Shown in pieces: positions 43,539 through 54,567 of a stretch of DNA of 64,000 bases. A program made the position numbers and the translations under genes. The DNA comes from Biomphalaria glabrata (Eukaryota > Mollusca > Gastropoda > Planorbidae). Under the pieces are notes generated by a model. The model did no database searches. It worked only from the letters and a program-made list of their open reading frames with translations, and was not told the origin of the DNA. The stretch spans positions 54,766,670-54,830,669 of the forward strand of contig NC_074715.1 of NCBI RefSeq assembly GCF_947242115.1, in the 5' to 3' direction. Positions within the stretch are counted from its first letter, which is position 1. Each line of letters starts with the position of its first letter.

Positions 43539-46500
43539 TCACTTCAATGTCATTCTAGACAATAAATCAGCTACAATATTCACAGATCCACTAATAGCTT
43601 TCACTTCAAATTTATACTCCTGTAGTGCTAAGAACCATCTATAAACACGACTGTTTTTCATGCTCTTTTGCTGTATATATTGAATAGGTTTATGATCAGT
43701 TAATAATATGAATTTCCTTCCTATTAAATAACTCTCTAGCTTAGTAATTACCCATATTACAGCTAAGGCTTCTCTTTCAATGACACTATATTTTTTCTCT
43801 GCCTCTGACAATTTTCTACTTACATATAATATAGGATGTAAGTTATCATAGTTCTGCATTAAACAACCACCAATAGCATTACCAGATGCATCAGTTGTGA
43901 CATAAAATATTTTGTCTTTATCAGGTAGTCTTAATATTAGTTCATGACTAAAAACATCTTTAATTCTGTCAATAGCTTTCACACATTCCTCATTACAAAC
44001 TACTTTTTGAGGTTTTCCTTTTTTAAGTAAGTCATTTAGTGGATTCACTATTTCTGCTAAGTTTTTTATAAACTTTCTGTAATAATTTACTATTCCTAAT
44101 ATGCTTTTAATTTGTCTTTTTGTTGTAGGTATTTCAATATTAAGTACTTTCTTTATGTTATCTTCAATAGGGCTAATCATGTTGTTATTTACTTTATGTC
44201 CTAAGAAAATTATTTCCTCCAATCCTATTTCTACTTTTTCTGCTTGAATTGTAAGTCCACTTTCTTTTATTATTTTGAATACTTCTTTTACATCTACCAA
44301 ATGTTCCTCCCAACTATTATTAAAAATACATATGTCATCCAAATAGCAAATAACATTTTCTTTGTTTCCAATTATCATGTTCATCATTCTATTAAATGTG
44401 GCAGGTGCATTTACTAATCCAAAACTCATATAATTCCATTGAAAAATACCATATGGTGTTACAAATGCTGTGTAAGGTTTTGCATTTTCTGTTAAAGGTA
44501 TTTGCCAATAACCTTTAGTTAAATCTAATTTAGTAAAAAATTTTGCTCCATTTAATTTATGTAAAATATCCTCTATATTTGGCATTGGATATGGGTCAAA
44601 TTCTGTGATGTTGTTAAGTTTCCTATAATCAATACATAACCTTATATCTCCATTCTTCTTTTTGGCTATCACAATTGGTGAAGCATAAGGAGATGTTGAT
44701 GGCTCAATTATACCTGATTCTAGTAAATTGTCTATTTCTTTCTTTACTTTGTCTTGTAAATGTAGCGGTATTCTATATGGCTTAAGCTTGATAGGTTTTG
44801 AGTCTGTTACTTTAATGTCATGTTTAATAATATTAGTTTTTCCTGGTATACTGGAAAAAATTTCTTTGTATTCTTGTATTATTTTAGTTATATCTTTTGA
44901 CTTTTCCTTAGTTAAATTATTAAGATTAATCTTTTGCCAAGTTTGATTCTCTTTTGTTTCTATTACAGGTATTTCCTTAATATCATTTTCATTGTGATTT
45001 TCATTTGTTATTATCATCAAGCATTCTTCTTTTTCTGAAAATGTATTTTCTATTTCCTCCTGAATGTTTTGTATCAACTCATCTTCTCTATCATGATACA
45101 GTTTCAAATTATTTATGTGATATGTTTTAATTTTCCCATTTATTTCAATTTGATAATTCACATCACTAATTTGTTTTATCACCTTAAATGGACCTTTCCA
45201 TTGTTTACCAATTTTATTTTTCAGGTCATTTATCAATATTAATACATTGTTTCCTACTTCTAGTGTTTTCAATTGTCTTTTCTTATTTATATTCTCATGA
45301 GCACTTTGTTTGTACTTCTTATTGTTGTTATATGCTTGAGTCCATATTTCTTTCAATTCTGTTGTGATTGTTGTTTCACTGTCATTATTTAATTTATTCT
45401 CATTGCCTATTAGATTTTCTTTAAAAACATCTAATTCATCTCTGGGTTTTCTTCCATGTATTATTTCATATGGTGAAAATTGTGTTGCTTCATGGATGTT
45501 GTTTCTATGAGCAAATAGTACATAGTTAATGTAATGATCCCACTTGTTCTGATTATTCTGAATTATTTTTGTTAGTGATCTTTTTAATGATCCACCATAT
45601 CGTTCACATAAACCGTTACTCTCCGGGTGGTAAACCGAAGAGTATATGTGTTGTATATTGTATTGTTTAGTCCATTTCTTAAATTGTTCTGACTTAAACT
45701 GAGATCCCTGATCACTCAATATAATTTTAGGTATACCATGTCTTGTAATTACTTTTTGAGTTATGGCATTAATGATATTTTCTGCACTTGTATTTGATAA
45801 TGGGATTGCCTCTGGATATCTACTAAACATGTCTATTACTGTTAGAATGTATTTGTTATTATTTTCAGTTTGAATTAAAGGACCTATTAAATCAATAGAT
45901 ACTTTCTGAAATGGTGCTGTAGGTTCATCCATTTCTTGAATAGGTGCTTTATTCACTAGGCTTTTGTTAGATCTCTTTTGACATATGTCACATGAGTTTA
46001 TGTATTTGTTGATTGTTGCTTTCATTTTGGGCCAAAATACTTGTTTTGACAAATTCCTATAACATTTCTTTACTCCCCTATGTGCTGCTAAATTATTATC
46101 ATGTGTCATGATTAAAACATCTTTCCAATATTTCTGTGGTAAGACAAGTTGTTTTATTTTCTTGTTATCATTACTTGTTTGTCTAAATAATATTTTATTC
46201 TCTATACAAAATTTCTCCATTGGATTATTATTGTTTTTATCTGATATTCTTGAATAAATTTTCCCAATAATATTATCATTCATTTGTTCTAATGCAAATG
46301 TGGGTGTTGTTTCTTTTTCACTTTGAGATATTTGTGTTTCAAGACTATTTTGTGTTTCCTTTTCTATCTCTCTTTCCTTAACATCTGTATTTTCTATTTG
46401 TATTACATTACTGGTTTCTTCTTCTTTATCATTACTTATTACATTTATTGTATTTTCCTGTTTCTCATCTTTTTTATCCATTGATCTTGTTATAATCATA

Positions 46501-48101
46501 CTTGTTATATTTTGTGTTTCTATGTTTTCATGATTTTGTCTTATGGTTTTGTATTTGTTTTGCCAGTCTTCTAATTCTTTTCTTGAACATTCTTTAACTC
46601 CTTTTATGTTTCCTACTAACATATCATATCTCATTTCTGGTATTGCAATGCCATCACAATAACCAGTGAAAAATGGAGTTTCAATGTACACCCTTATAGC
46701 TTTAAATTCCCTTACAGTGCCATCTGCTAATTCTACTTTCCTAGTAAACCCTTTATACCAATGAGGTTTGACAAATTTAGTTTTTACTGCCAAGGTGTTA
46801 CAACCTGAATCCCTGATTAATTCCACCGGAATTCTATCTACAAACCCTGGGTACACTGCAAAATTGTTCCTATTTCCTTCCATGAAATATATCCTATCTG
46901 TACCTTTATTTTTGTATTCCCTACTGTAACTCCTATTTCTATAATTTCCCCTGTCATTTCTATCTCTACTCCTATATCTACTGTTATTTTGTTCATTGTA
47001 TCTATTTCTACTTCCAGACCTACTATTCCCTCTTCTACAGTTAGCTGCTATATGACCTTTTCCTTGACATTTAAAACAGGTTATTTCACTATATTTTCTA
47101 TTTCCACTATTTGATCTGTTTCTATTTCTACTTCTATCAACATTTTCTTTGGTGTATCCTATTAAATCTACTTTGCTCTTATCCCTATCAGAAAATGGTT
47201 TATTTGGATAGGCATTTTTGTATACTCTCATTATTTCTGTTATTTCATCTATAGTTTTTGGGTTTCTTTCTCTAATAAAAGATTGTAACTGAGGATCACA
47301 TTTATTTACAAAGTTGTCCACTAGAATAAAATTTTTTAATCCTTCATAAGAGTTATTCACTTTTTCTAATTTTACCCACTTATTGAAAAAATCCTTTTCC
47401 ATATTAATGGTAGTTTGGGGTTCTATTCCTAATGATGGTATATTGTCAAAGTATTTCTTTCTAAAAGTTGTAGCATTATGACCATATGCATTTAATAACT
47501 CTCTTTTTAAAACCTGATAGCTATCATCAATATGATGGTCATGATTTTGGCATATTGTTAGAGCTTGACCATGAACAAAGTCTATCAGTATTTCAGACCA
47601 TTCCTCTTCAGGCATATTAAATGTAGACATTTTTGCCTCATATCTTTTCAGGAAATCACCAATGTCATCCTTCTGTTCATCAAAACTTTGTATTTTTCTC
47701 TTTAGCCATGTCTGTGAATTAGGGTTGTCTCTTTGAGTGGTATAATTATTTGAGTTATTTGTGTTATTTCTTTGTTCAGTTTGGGCTCTGGCTTGTGCTG
47801 CGTCCAATCTCATCTTCTCCATTTTAGCTTCATGCTCTCTCTGCCTTTCTTGGTCTTCTTTTTGCTTTTCATATTCTTCCTTTCTGATCCTTTCTTGCCT
47901 CTCTATCTCTTGTCTTTGATGTTCTTCTTGTCTTTCTATCTCTTCTTTTTCCCTTCTTATTTTATCTTGACGTTCCATTTCTTCCCTCACAACTTGCTGT
48001 ACATAAGCGGCTAAATCCTTTCCTTTTAACTCCATGGCCTTTCCATCCTGCATAGCGGTTTCCTTAACCTCCTTAAGGTCCACATATGATGATGTAGCCA
48101 T
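43539..48101 (-). CDS. gag-pol: Gag-Pol polyprotein of Gmr1-like element, copy 3
   Basis: A single 1520-residue frame collinear with copy 1. Coiled coil about 30-110, CCHC knuckle 342-355, protease DSG 431-433, integrase finger 667-707 and catalytic D737/D797/E833, RT YLDD 1253-1256, RNase H about 1400-1511. It differs from copy 1 by a small number of substitutions, many in the linker between protease and integrase (about 520-620), which looks the least constrained part. All catalytic motifs are present. Confidence 0.93.
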   Translation of the reverse strand: MATSSYVDLKEVKETAMQDGKAMELKGKDLAAYVQQVVREEMERQDKIRREKEEIERQEEHQRQEIERQERIRKEEYEKQKEDQERQREHEAKMEKMRLDAAQARAQTEQRNNTNNSNNYTTQRDNPNSQTWLKRKIQSFDEQKDDIGDFLKRYEAKMSTFNMPEEEWSEILIDFVHGQALTICQNHDHHIDDSYQVLKRELLNAYGHNATTFRKKYFDNIPSLGIEPQTTINMEKDFFNKWVKLEKVNNSYEGLKNFILVDNFVNKCDPQLQSFIRERNPKTIDEITEIMRVYKNAYPNKPFSDRDKSKVDLIGYTKENVDRSRNRNRSNSGNRKYSEITCFKCQGKGHIAANCRRGNSRSGSRNRYNEQNNSRYRSRDRNDRGNYRNRSYSREYKNKGTDRIYFMEGNRNNFAVYPGFVDRIPVELIRDSGCNTLAVKTKFVKPHWYKGFTRKVELADGTVREFKAIRVYIETPFFTGYCDGIAIPEMRYDMLVGNIKGVKECSRKELEDWQNKYKTIRQNHENIETQNITSMIITRSMDKKDEKQENTINVISNDKEEETSNVIQIENTDVKEREIEKETQNSLETQISQSEKETTPTFALEQMNDNIIGKIYSRISDKNNNNPMEKFCIENKILFRQTSNDNKKIKQLVLPQKYWKDVLIMTHDNNLAAHRGVKKCYRNLSKQVFWPKMKATINKYINSCDICQKRSNKSLVNKAPIQEMDEPTAPFQKVSIDLIGPLIQTENNNKYILTVIDMFSRYPEAIPLSNTSAENIINAITQKVITRHGIPKIILSDQGSQFKSEQFKKWTKQYNIQHIYSSVYHPESNGLCERYGGSLKRSLTKIIQNNQNKWDHYINYVLFAHRNNIHEATQFSPYEIIHGRKPRDELDVFKENLIGNENKLNNDSETTITTELKEIWTQAYNNNKKYKQSAHENINKKRQLKTLEVGNNVLILINDLKNKIGKQWKGPFKVIKQISDVNYQIEINGKIKTYHINNLKLYHDREDELIQNIQEEIENTFSEKEECLMIITNENHNENDIKEIPVIETKENQTWQKINLNNLTKEKSKDITKIIQEYKEIFSSIPGKTNIIKHDIKVTDSKPIKLKPYRIPLHLQDKVKKEIDNLLESGIIEPSTSPYASPIVIAKKKNGDIRLCIDYRKLNNITEFDPYPMPNIEDILHKLNGAKFFTKLDLTKGYWQIPLTENAKPYTAFVTPYGIFQWNYMSFGLVNAPATFNRMMNMIIGNKENVICYLDDICIFNNSWEEHLVDVKEVFKIIKESGLTIQAEKVEIGLEEIIFLGHKVNNNMISPIEDNIKKVLNIEIPTTKRQIKSILGIVNYYRKFIKNLAEIVNPLNDLLKKGKPQKVVCNEECVKAIDRIKDVFSHELILRLPDKDKIFYVTTDASGNAIGGCLMQNYDNLHPILYVSRKLSEAEKKYSVIEREALAVIWVITKLESYLIGRKFILLTDHKPIQYIQQKSMKNSRVYRWFLALQEYKFEVKAISGSVNIVADLLSRMTLK

Positions 48102-50456
48102 TGTGTTTTATATTTTATATATATTTTTACTTAGCCTATATTGGTTATGGCTATACTTTAAAAGTTTTTACACACTTTTATACCAGTTTTAAGTGTTATG
48201 TCTCTATCTATAGATTTAGTAAATGTGTAAATCTAGTCTGAGTTATTATGGTTATATTCAAATCTGTATATTAGGTCCAGTATTACACACAAATTTAAAT
48301 CTAGTATATTATAGTATGTATAATATTACCATTTAGATCTAGTTATCAAGAGCACTATGACTATTAGATCTAGTATGACCAACTATGATCGATTTTAAAA
48401 TCTGGTATGACTGAAATGTCTAGAGTAAATTCAAAGACTGTCTAGAGTCCAGATCTAGAGTATATTATGGTTCTATTTCACCATACGAAACAAATATGTG
48501 TATACAGTGTCAAATATATCTTCAACAAGATATATATATCTAGAATGTACTACCTTCATTCATTTTTCAATTAATAATATTTCAAATTAGAGTCTAGATG
48601 ATTAAATTGTACCAAAGAGATGTACAACAATTTGTAGATCTAAATTTAGCCAGACGACAGTGTTTGACTACATAGCCAGTTTCGGCATTATTCTCATGGC
48701 AAAATCATAATTGATTTTAACCGCTCAAACTAAAATTATTTTAGTCTGATTCACAGTAAAAGAATCCTACCCGCACTTTCTATCATTAAGTGAAAAAAAT
48801 TACAGATCTAATTAAATTAATAAAAATAAATAATTTAAAATAATATAAACAAATGAAATAATTAAATGAGACTATCACTATGGGTTGGGATGTGACAATA
48901 TGGCACACAATGATAACGTCACGAAGTAACCAGGCAACAACGGATATGACGTTTACACAAACAAAACAAATTACAACCCTAAACGTATAATATAGCTTTT
49001 CATCTAAATTACGTCTTCTACCCCGACGGGTTTTAAGGCGCACCACCTGATTTTACTCAGGCTAACGTACCAAATTTAGACAAAATCTATTTCTAAGGGC
49101 AATCTAAACATATACTAATAAGAAAAATGGCACTTAGCTTTTGATAAGAAAGATCCCTTTGTTCGGACTCCCGAATATGTTAGATCACAACAAATTCCAC
49201 TGCCTCTCTTCCAGTTCTGACTCTGTTCTCCGGTGCTACCAGTATCCCACGTAATGCCACAGATGTCCTGATATGCCACAGCAAAATGTTCCAGTTTCTT
49301 CGACGACTGTTGATGACCGTATGTGTAGTTCCGACGACTTTGTGTACACAGTTACTGACGAATAGGTTAACGGTTCTTCTGGCGATGACTTGACTTGTGT
49401 AGATGACTACTGACAAATAACAGTCTCTTGACGGCAACTTGATCTGGACGACTGACGAATAACGAATTTCTTGACGATGACTTGATCTGGGCTGACGAAT
49501 AACGGCTTTCTTGACGATGACTTGATCTGGGCTGACGAATAACGACTTTCTCGACGATGACTTGATCTGGGCTGACGAATAACGGTTCTCTAAAATAGTT
49601 CACTGCTTCTGCTGCTACTCTGGTAGTACGACGAAGTTTGCTGTTGTACTCTGCTTCACTAGACCAAACTGTCCAATGTAGACTAGGTGAGACCAAGGTC
49701 ACCTCCGACGACGTTCCGTTAGACGATTAACGGTTTTCAACGAAATTAAGTGGATGTAGCTATTTCCACAACAATATCAGCACGTCTAGATATGGTCTAG
49801 ACCGACGAATACTAGATAGATCAATGTTCAGTACTGATAAAGATTACTTCACTAACCTTCCAAAGGTTAAACACAGTGACCGTTATAAACGTGGCAAGCA
49901 ACCGGTTCAATGAGCAAACTGCTCCACAAGAATCTCTCCAAGGGTAAGACGACAGAGCGATTTCGATTTAGTTAGCTACCAAACTTGTAGTACTCACAAT
50001 ACTTCTGACAGCGGGCAAACTGTCCTTCTCGAAACTGACGAGGTAAAACTTGATACTCAATGTGGCTCCTATGACGAAGAAAAAATATGTCCAACAGGTT
50101 CACTAACGATCTCTCACCCGTTATGAACGAACGGTTTCTCTGGTTGTAGGTCGATTCAGCATATGAAGATCAGGCTTTGATAATATACTGGTTAAGTAGA
50201 CCAGACGTTACGATGATTACTGTCCTGACGAAGGTCACCCTGAGTTAACGGCTCGTTGAACGTGCGATCAAACAGGCGACGACTGCATGTAGATCTAGAA
50301 CAAAGTCACTCTGCGATACTGCTGTGTTCAGCCGTACTCCGATGAAATCTTATATCTTCGAGTGCACGACCCTCACCTGAGTAAACGTTCTGCTTCGAGG
50401 TCCGGTTCGATGTTCGGCTTCATCAAGGGTCCGGCTTCGAGGTTCGGGGTCGCCAC
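48102..50456 (-). other. Long 5' leader of copy 3, with 40-bp tandem repeats
   Basis: About 2.35 kb, collinear with the leader of copy 1. It shares the 40-bp unit array (about 49430-49585) and differs by several short insertions or losses. The part nearest Gag is AT-rich and dense in 'tctaga'/'agatct'. The part nearest the LTR is richer in CG dinucleotides. Confidence 0.7.
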
Positions 50457-50826
50457 TGTGATGTTGCTAGTTCAGGCTGTCTTGAAGTCAACCAATTACT
50501 CTGCAATCGTTTGGGTGTAATTGTTCGGGTGTATTACGTGTAGTTGACCAACAACACAAACAAGAACTGGCACATCAATTGTAACAGGTGAAGAGATGTA
50601 GTCAACGATGATGAACAAGTTAATATATATTTATTATGATAAAAGGCCACAGTAGAAGTCTCTGTCACTAAACACGTCGTTACCCTGGAGTGTTCTAACG
50701 CTAACTGATTTTCCGGTCTCTAACCCAACATATCCCAAACGTCACTAGTCCCGTTCAATATGCGTCTACTATGGTGCGTCGCTAAATAACTAAAATAACT
50801 AACCTATATAAATAAGGTGTCTAACA
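50457..50826 (-). repeat. 5' LTR of copy 3
   Basis: 370 bp, identical by eye to 42569-42938. It ends exactly at the 42-bp duplication (50827). Confidence 0.93.
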
Positions 50827-50868
50827 CGTTCCACAAGGGGGCCGTCATCAGTGTCTCGTTAGCTGGAG
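50827..50868 (+). repeat. 42-bp direct duplication, right copy
   Basis: Identical to 37412-37453. The host sequence then continues 'tggcggtccttgcacgg', which is absent on the left side. It therefore shows the uninterrupted site. Confidence 0.95.
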
Positions 50869-51057
50869 TGGCGGTCCTTGCACGGAACAGTGGCGGTTAC
50901 AGTATAGGAATATGAGACAAGCTCCCCAAGTTAGCACTGTTCTCGGCCACTTGTAGCGAGTGGGGCCCAGGAACGGGGACGGTGCGCTGTGTACACGTCT
51001 AGGTCCGGTCTGGCCCAGTCAATCGATATGGCCGTCTACCGTTGGGAGCCCTCAGAC
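50869..51057. other. GC-rich host DNA, unrecognised
   Basis: Clearly richer in G, C and CpG than most of the window. No open frame is supported. It may be part of an unrecognised repeat or a CpG-rich regulatory stretch. It resumes after the short element at 51255-51450. Confidence 0.4.
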
Positions 51058-51246
51058 CAGTGGCGTAGCTAAAGTGGGGGTAGGAGGGGGGAGCATTTCA
51101 AAATCCCCCCGGGTCCCCACTTGAGGGGGGCCCCCTAATGAGTGTTTTTTACATTGAAAGTTTAATATTAAGCAACTGCAGGGGCCCCCAAAGAGGCCAA
51201 GCCCCCCGGGCCCCCAATCGATGAAAAATTCCTAGCTACGCCCCTG
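51058..51246. mobile_element. Short hAT-type element, 189 bp, perfect 8-bp target duplication
   Basis: The left end 'cagtggcgtagctaaag' and right end '...cctagctacgcccctg' are inverted repeats. The 8-mer CCTCAGAC flanks both sides (51050-51057 and 51247-51254). The interior is G/C-run rich. A partial relative lies at 36621-36802. It has no coding capacity and must be moved by a transposase from elsewhere. Confidence 0.85.
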
Positions 51247-51254
51247 CCTCAGAC

Positions 51255-51675
51255 AGGACAGAGGTGAAGAGCCCTACGTCCAGGACTGGTAGTTAGATAA
51301 AAGCCTTTCTAACCACCAATGGGATAATGGCGCCTACGCCCTTCTGGACTTCACTGTAGGTAGACAACTAGAGCTTGACCGCTATGTCGAAGGCGCCGAT
51401 TAGTCGCCGATTTTGGGTTGTTTCGTTTACGCACGCACTGCTAGTTTTTAAATAACGATTTATACCTTTACTAACTCTGACCTAGAAGAGCGATAATAAA
51501 GCTATTTTTAGGTGCTTATCATGGCTTATGATTATCTCATCTCTGTGGCAGCATGTTGGAATGGATTTTTTGAAAGCCTTCAAAATGAAACATATTTAGG
51601 CTTATGAATAAGATTCTAATGGGAATATTAATGTTTCAGCTGTAGAATATGGATACAAATAATGATTGGGGTAAG
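51255..51675. other. Non-coding DNA, GC-rich then AT-rich
   Basis: Continues the GC-rich host sequence to about 51450, then ordinary AT-rich DNA. No gene is supported. Confidence 0.4.
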
Positions 51676-52165
51676 TAATTCTAAGTAGTAAGTAGTGAAG
51701 TAGTAGACTAGTGATCTAGTCTGACTAGTCACTAACTAAGTAGTAGTACTACTAAGTACTACTACTAGAGTCTAGTAGAGTACTACTTAACTACTAGGTC
51801 TAGATCTACTAGATCTAGATCTAGTAGTAGTAGTACTACTAGACTAGTAACTAGCTAGATCTAGTTAGTAGTAGAGTTATAGAGTAGATCTAGATCTATA
51901 TAATAAGTATATTACTATATAATAAATAACTCTACGAAATAAATTATAGACTATAGAGATAGACTAGATTGTCACTAGATGAAGATTCAAGATCTAGACC
52001 TAGACGACTAGACTATACTAGATCTAGAGTATTCTAGAGTTTCTAGAGACGAGTAATCTAGACAAACTAGAATCTAGATATAGTTACAGTAGATACAGTA
52101 CTACAGTAGAGTCTAGATCTAGAAAAAATCTAGAACTAGAGTTAACTAGACTAATCTAGGTCTAG
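51676..52165. repeat. CTAG-rich low-complexity tract
   Basis: Nearly 500 bp dominated by 'ctag', 'tctaga', 'agatct' and 'tagtag/ctacta' words in shuffled order without a fixed period. It is locally self-complementary almost throughout. It has no open frame of note. Confidence 0.8.
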
Positions 52166-52435
52166 AGTTTCTAGTAGCAATTTGGGTAGCAATTTGTATA
52201 AATTTGTTGAATTTGTCTCATTAACATTTGACAAATTTGAGACCAATTTTTTTTAGTAGTGAAAAGGAATAAAAAAATTGATGCTAGATCATGAGTAGAT
52301 CCAGTATTGAATATATGTTAGAATAGATCTAGTGAAAGGGGAGATTGGAAGGCAACTAGATCTAGATCTAATCTAAAATAATCTAAATATCTAAATTATA
52401 TGACGTGATATTTGGGTACTTGGGTTTACTCAAGT
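52166..52435. other. AT-rich non-coding DNA
   Basis: No supported feature. It still has scattered 'tctaga' words. Confidence 0.4.
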
Positions 52436-54567
52436 TTACTGTCATTGACCTCAAGTCCTGCTGGTCGAGATGCTTCTTCTAGTTGTGTGAAAAAACTAGC
52501 AATGTCAGACGTTTCTTTACCCAATAAGGCAATGTCATCGGCATAAGCAAGGTATTGTAGAGGTTAGCTGTATATCGTCCCTGTTGGTTGTGGACCCACA
52601 GTTGTGGATCTATCTGATCTGAAATCAGATTACTAGTCACCTAAGATTTCTTCTGAGTATTTTCCTAGCCTCTTAGTTATAAGCCTAGACAGGATCTTAT
52701 AAGTCACATTTAGTAGAGAGATTCCTCTGTAATTGCAGCACTTTAGCTTGGATCCTTTTTTTGTGTATTGGGATTATAAGAGCTGTTTCCCATTCTGTTG
52801 GTATTACTTCTTCTTCCCAAATTCTTGATATTAGTCTGTGTATTTGGGAATCTAAGTGTTCTCCTCCATATTTAATTAGTTGTGCTGTAATTTGGTCCTC
52901 TCCTGGTGCTTTGTGATTCTTTGTGGTCCTAATTATTTCTGATGTTTCAATGAGTGTTGGTTCACTAAGGGATCTGGTCCTCCAATGTGGCAGTTCATAT
53001 TCTCCATTGTCCCCTCAAAAGTATTCAGCCCATTACACAATCAAATAATTCAAATAATTAAACCGTCTTACTAGAAATAGTTTTACCTTTCAGCAAAGGA
53101 AAATGTCAAAATCTGTTTTCACTTGCTTGCCTGGAAAAATGGGAAAGTTTTGTTTGAAAAGATTTAGCATGCACATACATTTCATGTGCAATACCTCCGA
53201 AGAAAAAAAAAGTTTGAGTCTTCCACTCTTCATTAGAAATATTAGTAGCAAAGTCATAGTCAATGTCCTTCAAGGAACGTAACAATTTCTTCCTTGAGAT
53301 CCAATATTCTACTCAATATCTTGTCCATGTTAAGCCAGCAGACACTACTGTGGTACCGATCATTGGAATGTTTTATTTCCAAATCTTCAAGTACTTCTCT
53401 GAGTTTCAATCTTTGACTGGATCTTTAAAATATTGCAAATAAGAATTTACACTAGGTTTAGTTTAGGCTTTTTAGAATGATGTGTAGAGACTATTTCTTT
53501 CACCTCTTCATCATAACTGATAAGAATCAGAAATTTCAATAATTTATATAGATATTTAAAAGTAGTTATTTTTTATATATTTGCATTCTTTTTATGTATA
53601 ATCTATGAGCTCACCTAATTTCTGTAGGTATGCGCAGGTCGCATAAAACAGTTAGGCGGGTCTCATGTGGCCTGTGGGCCGTAATTTGCTCACTTCTGAT
53701 CTAGCATATCCGATCCATGTCTCTTATCTATGAGTATATGATCTATTTGATTCTGGGTGTTAAATCGAGTGAGATCCAGGTTACCTTGTGAATACTCTCA
53801 TGTTAAAATTTAGTGTTGCAGATAGACATTCCTTTTCCTGATGCAAAATTCACTAATCTTATGCCATTATTGTTGGACTATTCATGTAAGCTTTCTTTGC
53901 CAATTGTTGGCCTGTATGCTGGTTCTTTTCCAATTTTTGCATTAAAATCTCCTAGGATTTATTTTGATGTTATGCTTTGGTGCTTCATCATAAATTCTTT
54001 CCAGTCCATCATAGAAGGCTTCTTTTGTGTTATCATCTGCATCTTCAGTAGGGGTATGGACATTGATGAATAATATGTTGAAGAATTTTCCTCTCAAACG
54101 TAGTGAGCAGAGTCTATCACTTACAGGTTTAAGTCCAATGACATTACCTGCCATTTTCTTTTTACAGCAAAACCTGTACCTAAGTTAATGCTTCCACCAC
54201 TATAAAATATAGTATACTCCTTAGTTCTGAGAATGTTTTTCCACCTGGTTTCCTGTATGGCTACAAGAGGTACATCCTTTATTTCTTTAACACTTCAGTA
54301 AGTTGGGCTAGCGCACCTGCTCTATAAAGGCTTTGCACGCTCCATGTTGCAAAACAAAAATCATGTCTTTTCCAGGCCAAGGCTGTTTTCCTTTGAGATC
54401 TGTCCAGGTTTTCTTGTGAGTAGAAGCTTTCAGGACAGTATTTGTTTTTTATATGACAAAGTAGTTAGCCCTGCGCACAACCTTCTGGGGGACTGCCCCT
54501 TTCATCTCTCTGGATAGCTGCCTTTATTTTCGGGTAAGGTGCCATAGCCTTTGTTGATCCCTCCACT
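52436..54567 (-). mobile_element. RTE-type LINE, second copy (broken, interrupted)
   Basis: Collinear with 3469-5937 of the first copy. It keeps part of the RT (for example 'gcaatgtcatcggcataagc', coding the YADD region, at about 52531-52550), and after an insertion the end of the endonuclease and its start (53942-54154: 'FINVHTPTEDADDN'). The part matching about 4470-5085 of the first copy is replaced by a hAT remnant at 53034-53700. The 3' end is missing at 52436, and at 54567 the 5' end abuts an unrelated gag fossil. Many stops and frameshifts; inactive. Confidence 0.8.
53034..53700 (-). mobile_element. hAT transposase remnant inserted in the RTE LINE
   Basis: On the minus strand a stretch at about 53265-53430 reads 'LREVLEDLEIKHSNDRYHSS', then 'VCWLNMDKILSRILDLKEEI', then 'VTFLEG'. 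This resembles the catalytic-domain segment of hAT transposases of the GTF2IRD2/ZBED5-like type ('V.WLS.G.VL.R...LREEI..FL'). The frame then decays, with a shift and stops. The right margin has 'gtgggccgtaatttgctcac', a common hAT-end-like motif. The target duplication was not resolved. Plain DNA transposon, dead. Confidence 0.55.

Larger units (their letters stand above)
42569..50826 (-). mobile_element. Gmr1-like LTR retrotransposon, copy 3 (looks whole)
   Basis: An 8,258-bp minus-strand copy. Parts: 5' LTR 50457-50826, primer-binding site 50438-50456, leader 48102-50456, Gag-Pol 43539-48101, 3' non-coding region about 42956-43538, polypurine tract 42939-42955, 3' LTR 42569-42938. The two LTRs look identical by eye and share 'gttctaacgc', so the element is recent. 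It looks whole. It lacks a matching 4-6 bp target duplication: the left neighbour is the 6-bp junction, the right neighbour the 42-bp duplication. Confidence 0.93.

Noticed and set aside
37454-50826. Single hairpin duplication as origin of the inverted pair of copies 2 and 3
   Set aside because: The two arms differ at many scattered positions and most strongly in the LTR, so copy 2 is not a fold-back copy of copy 3.
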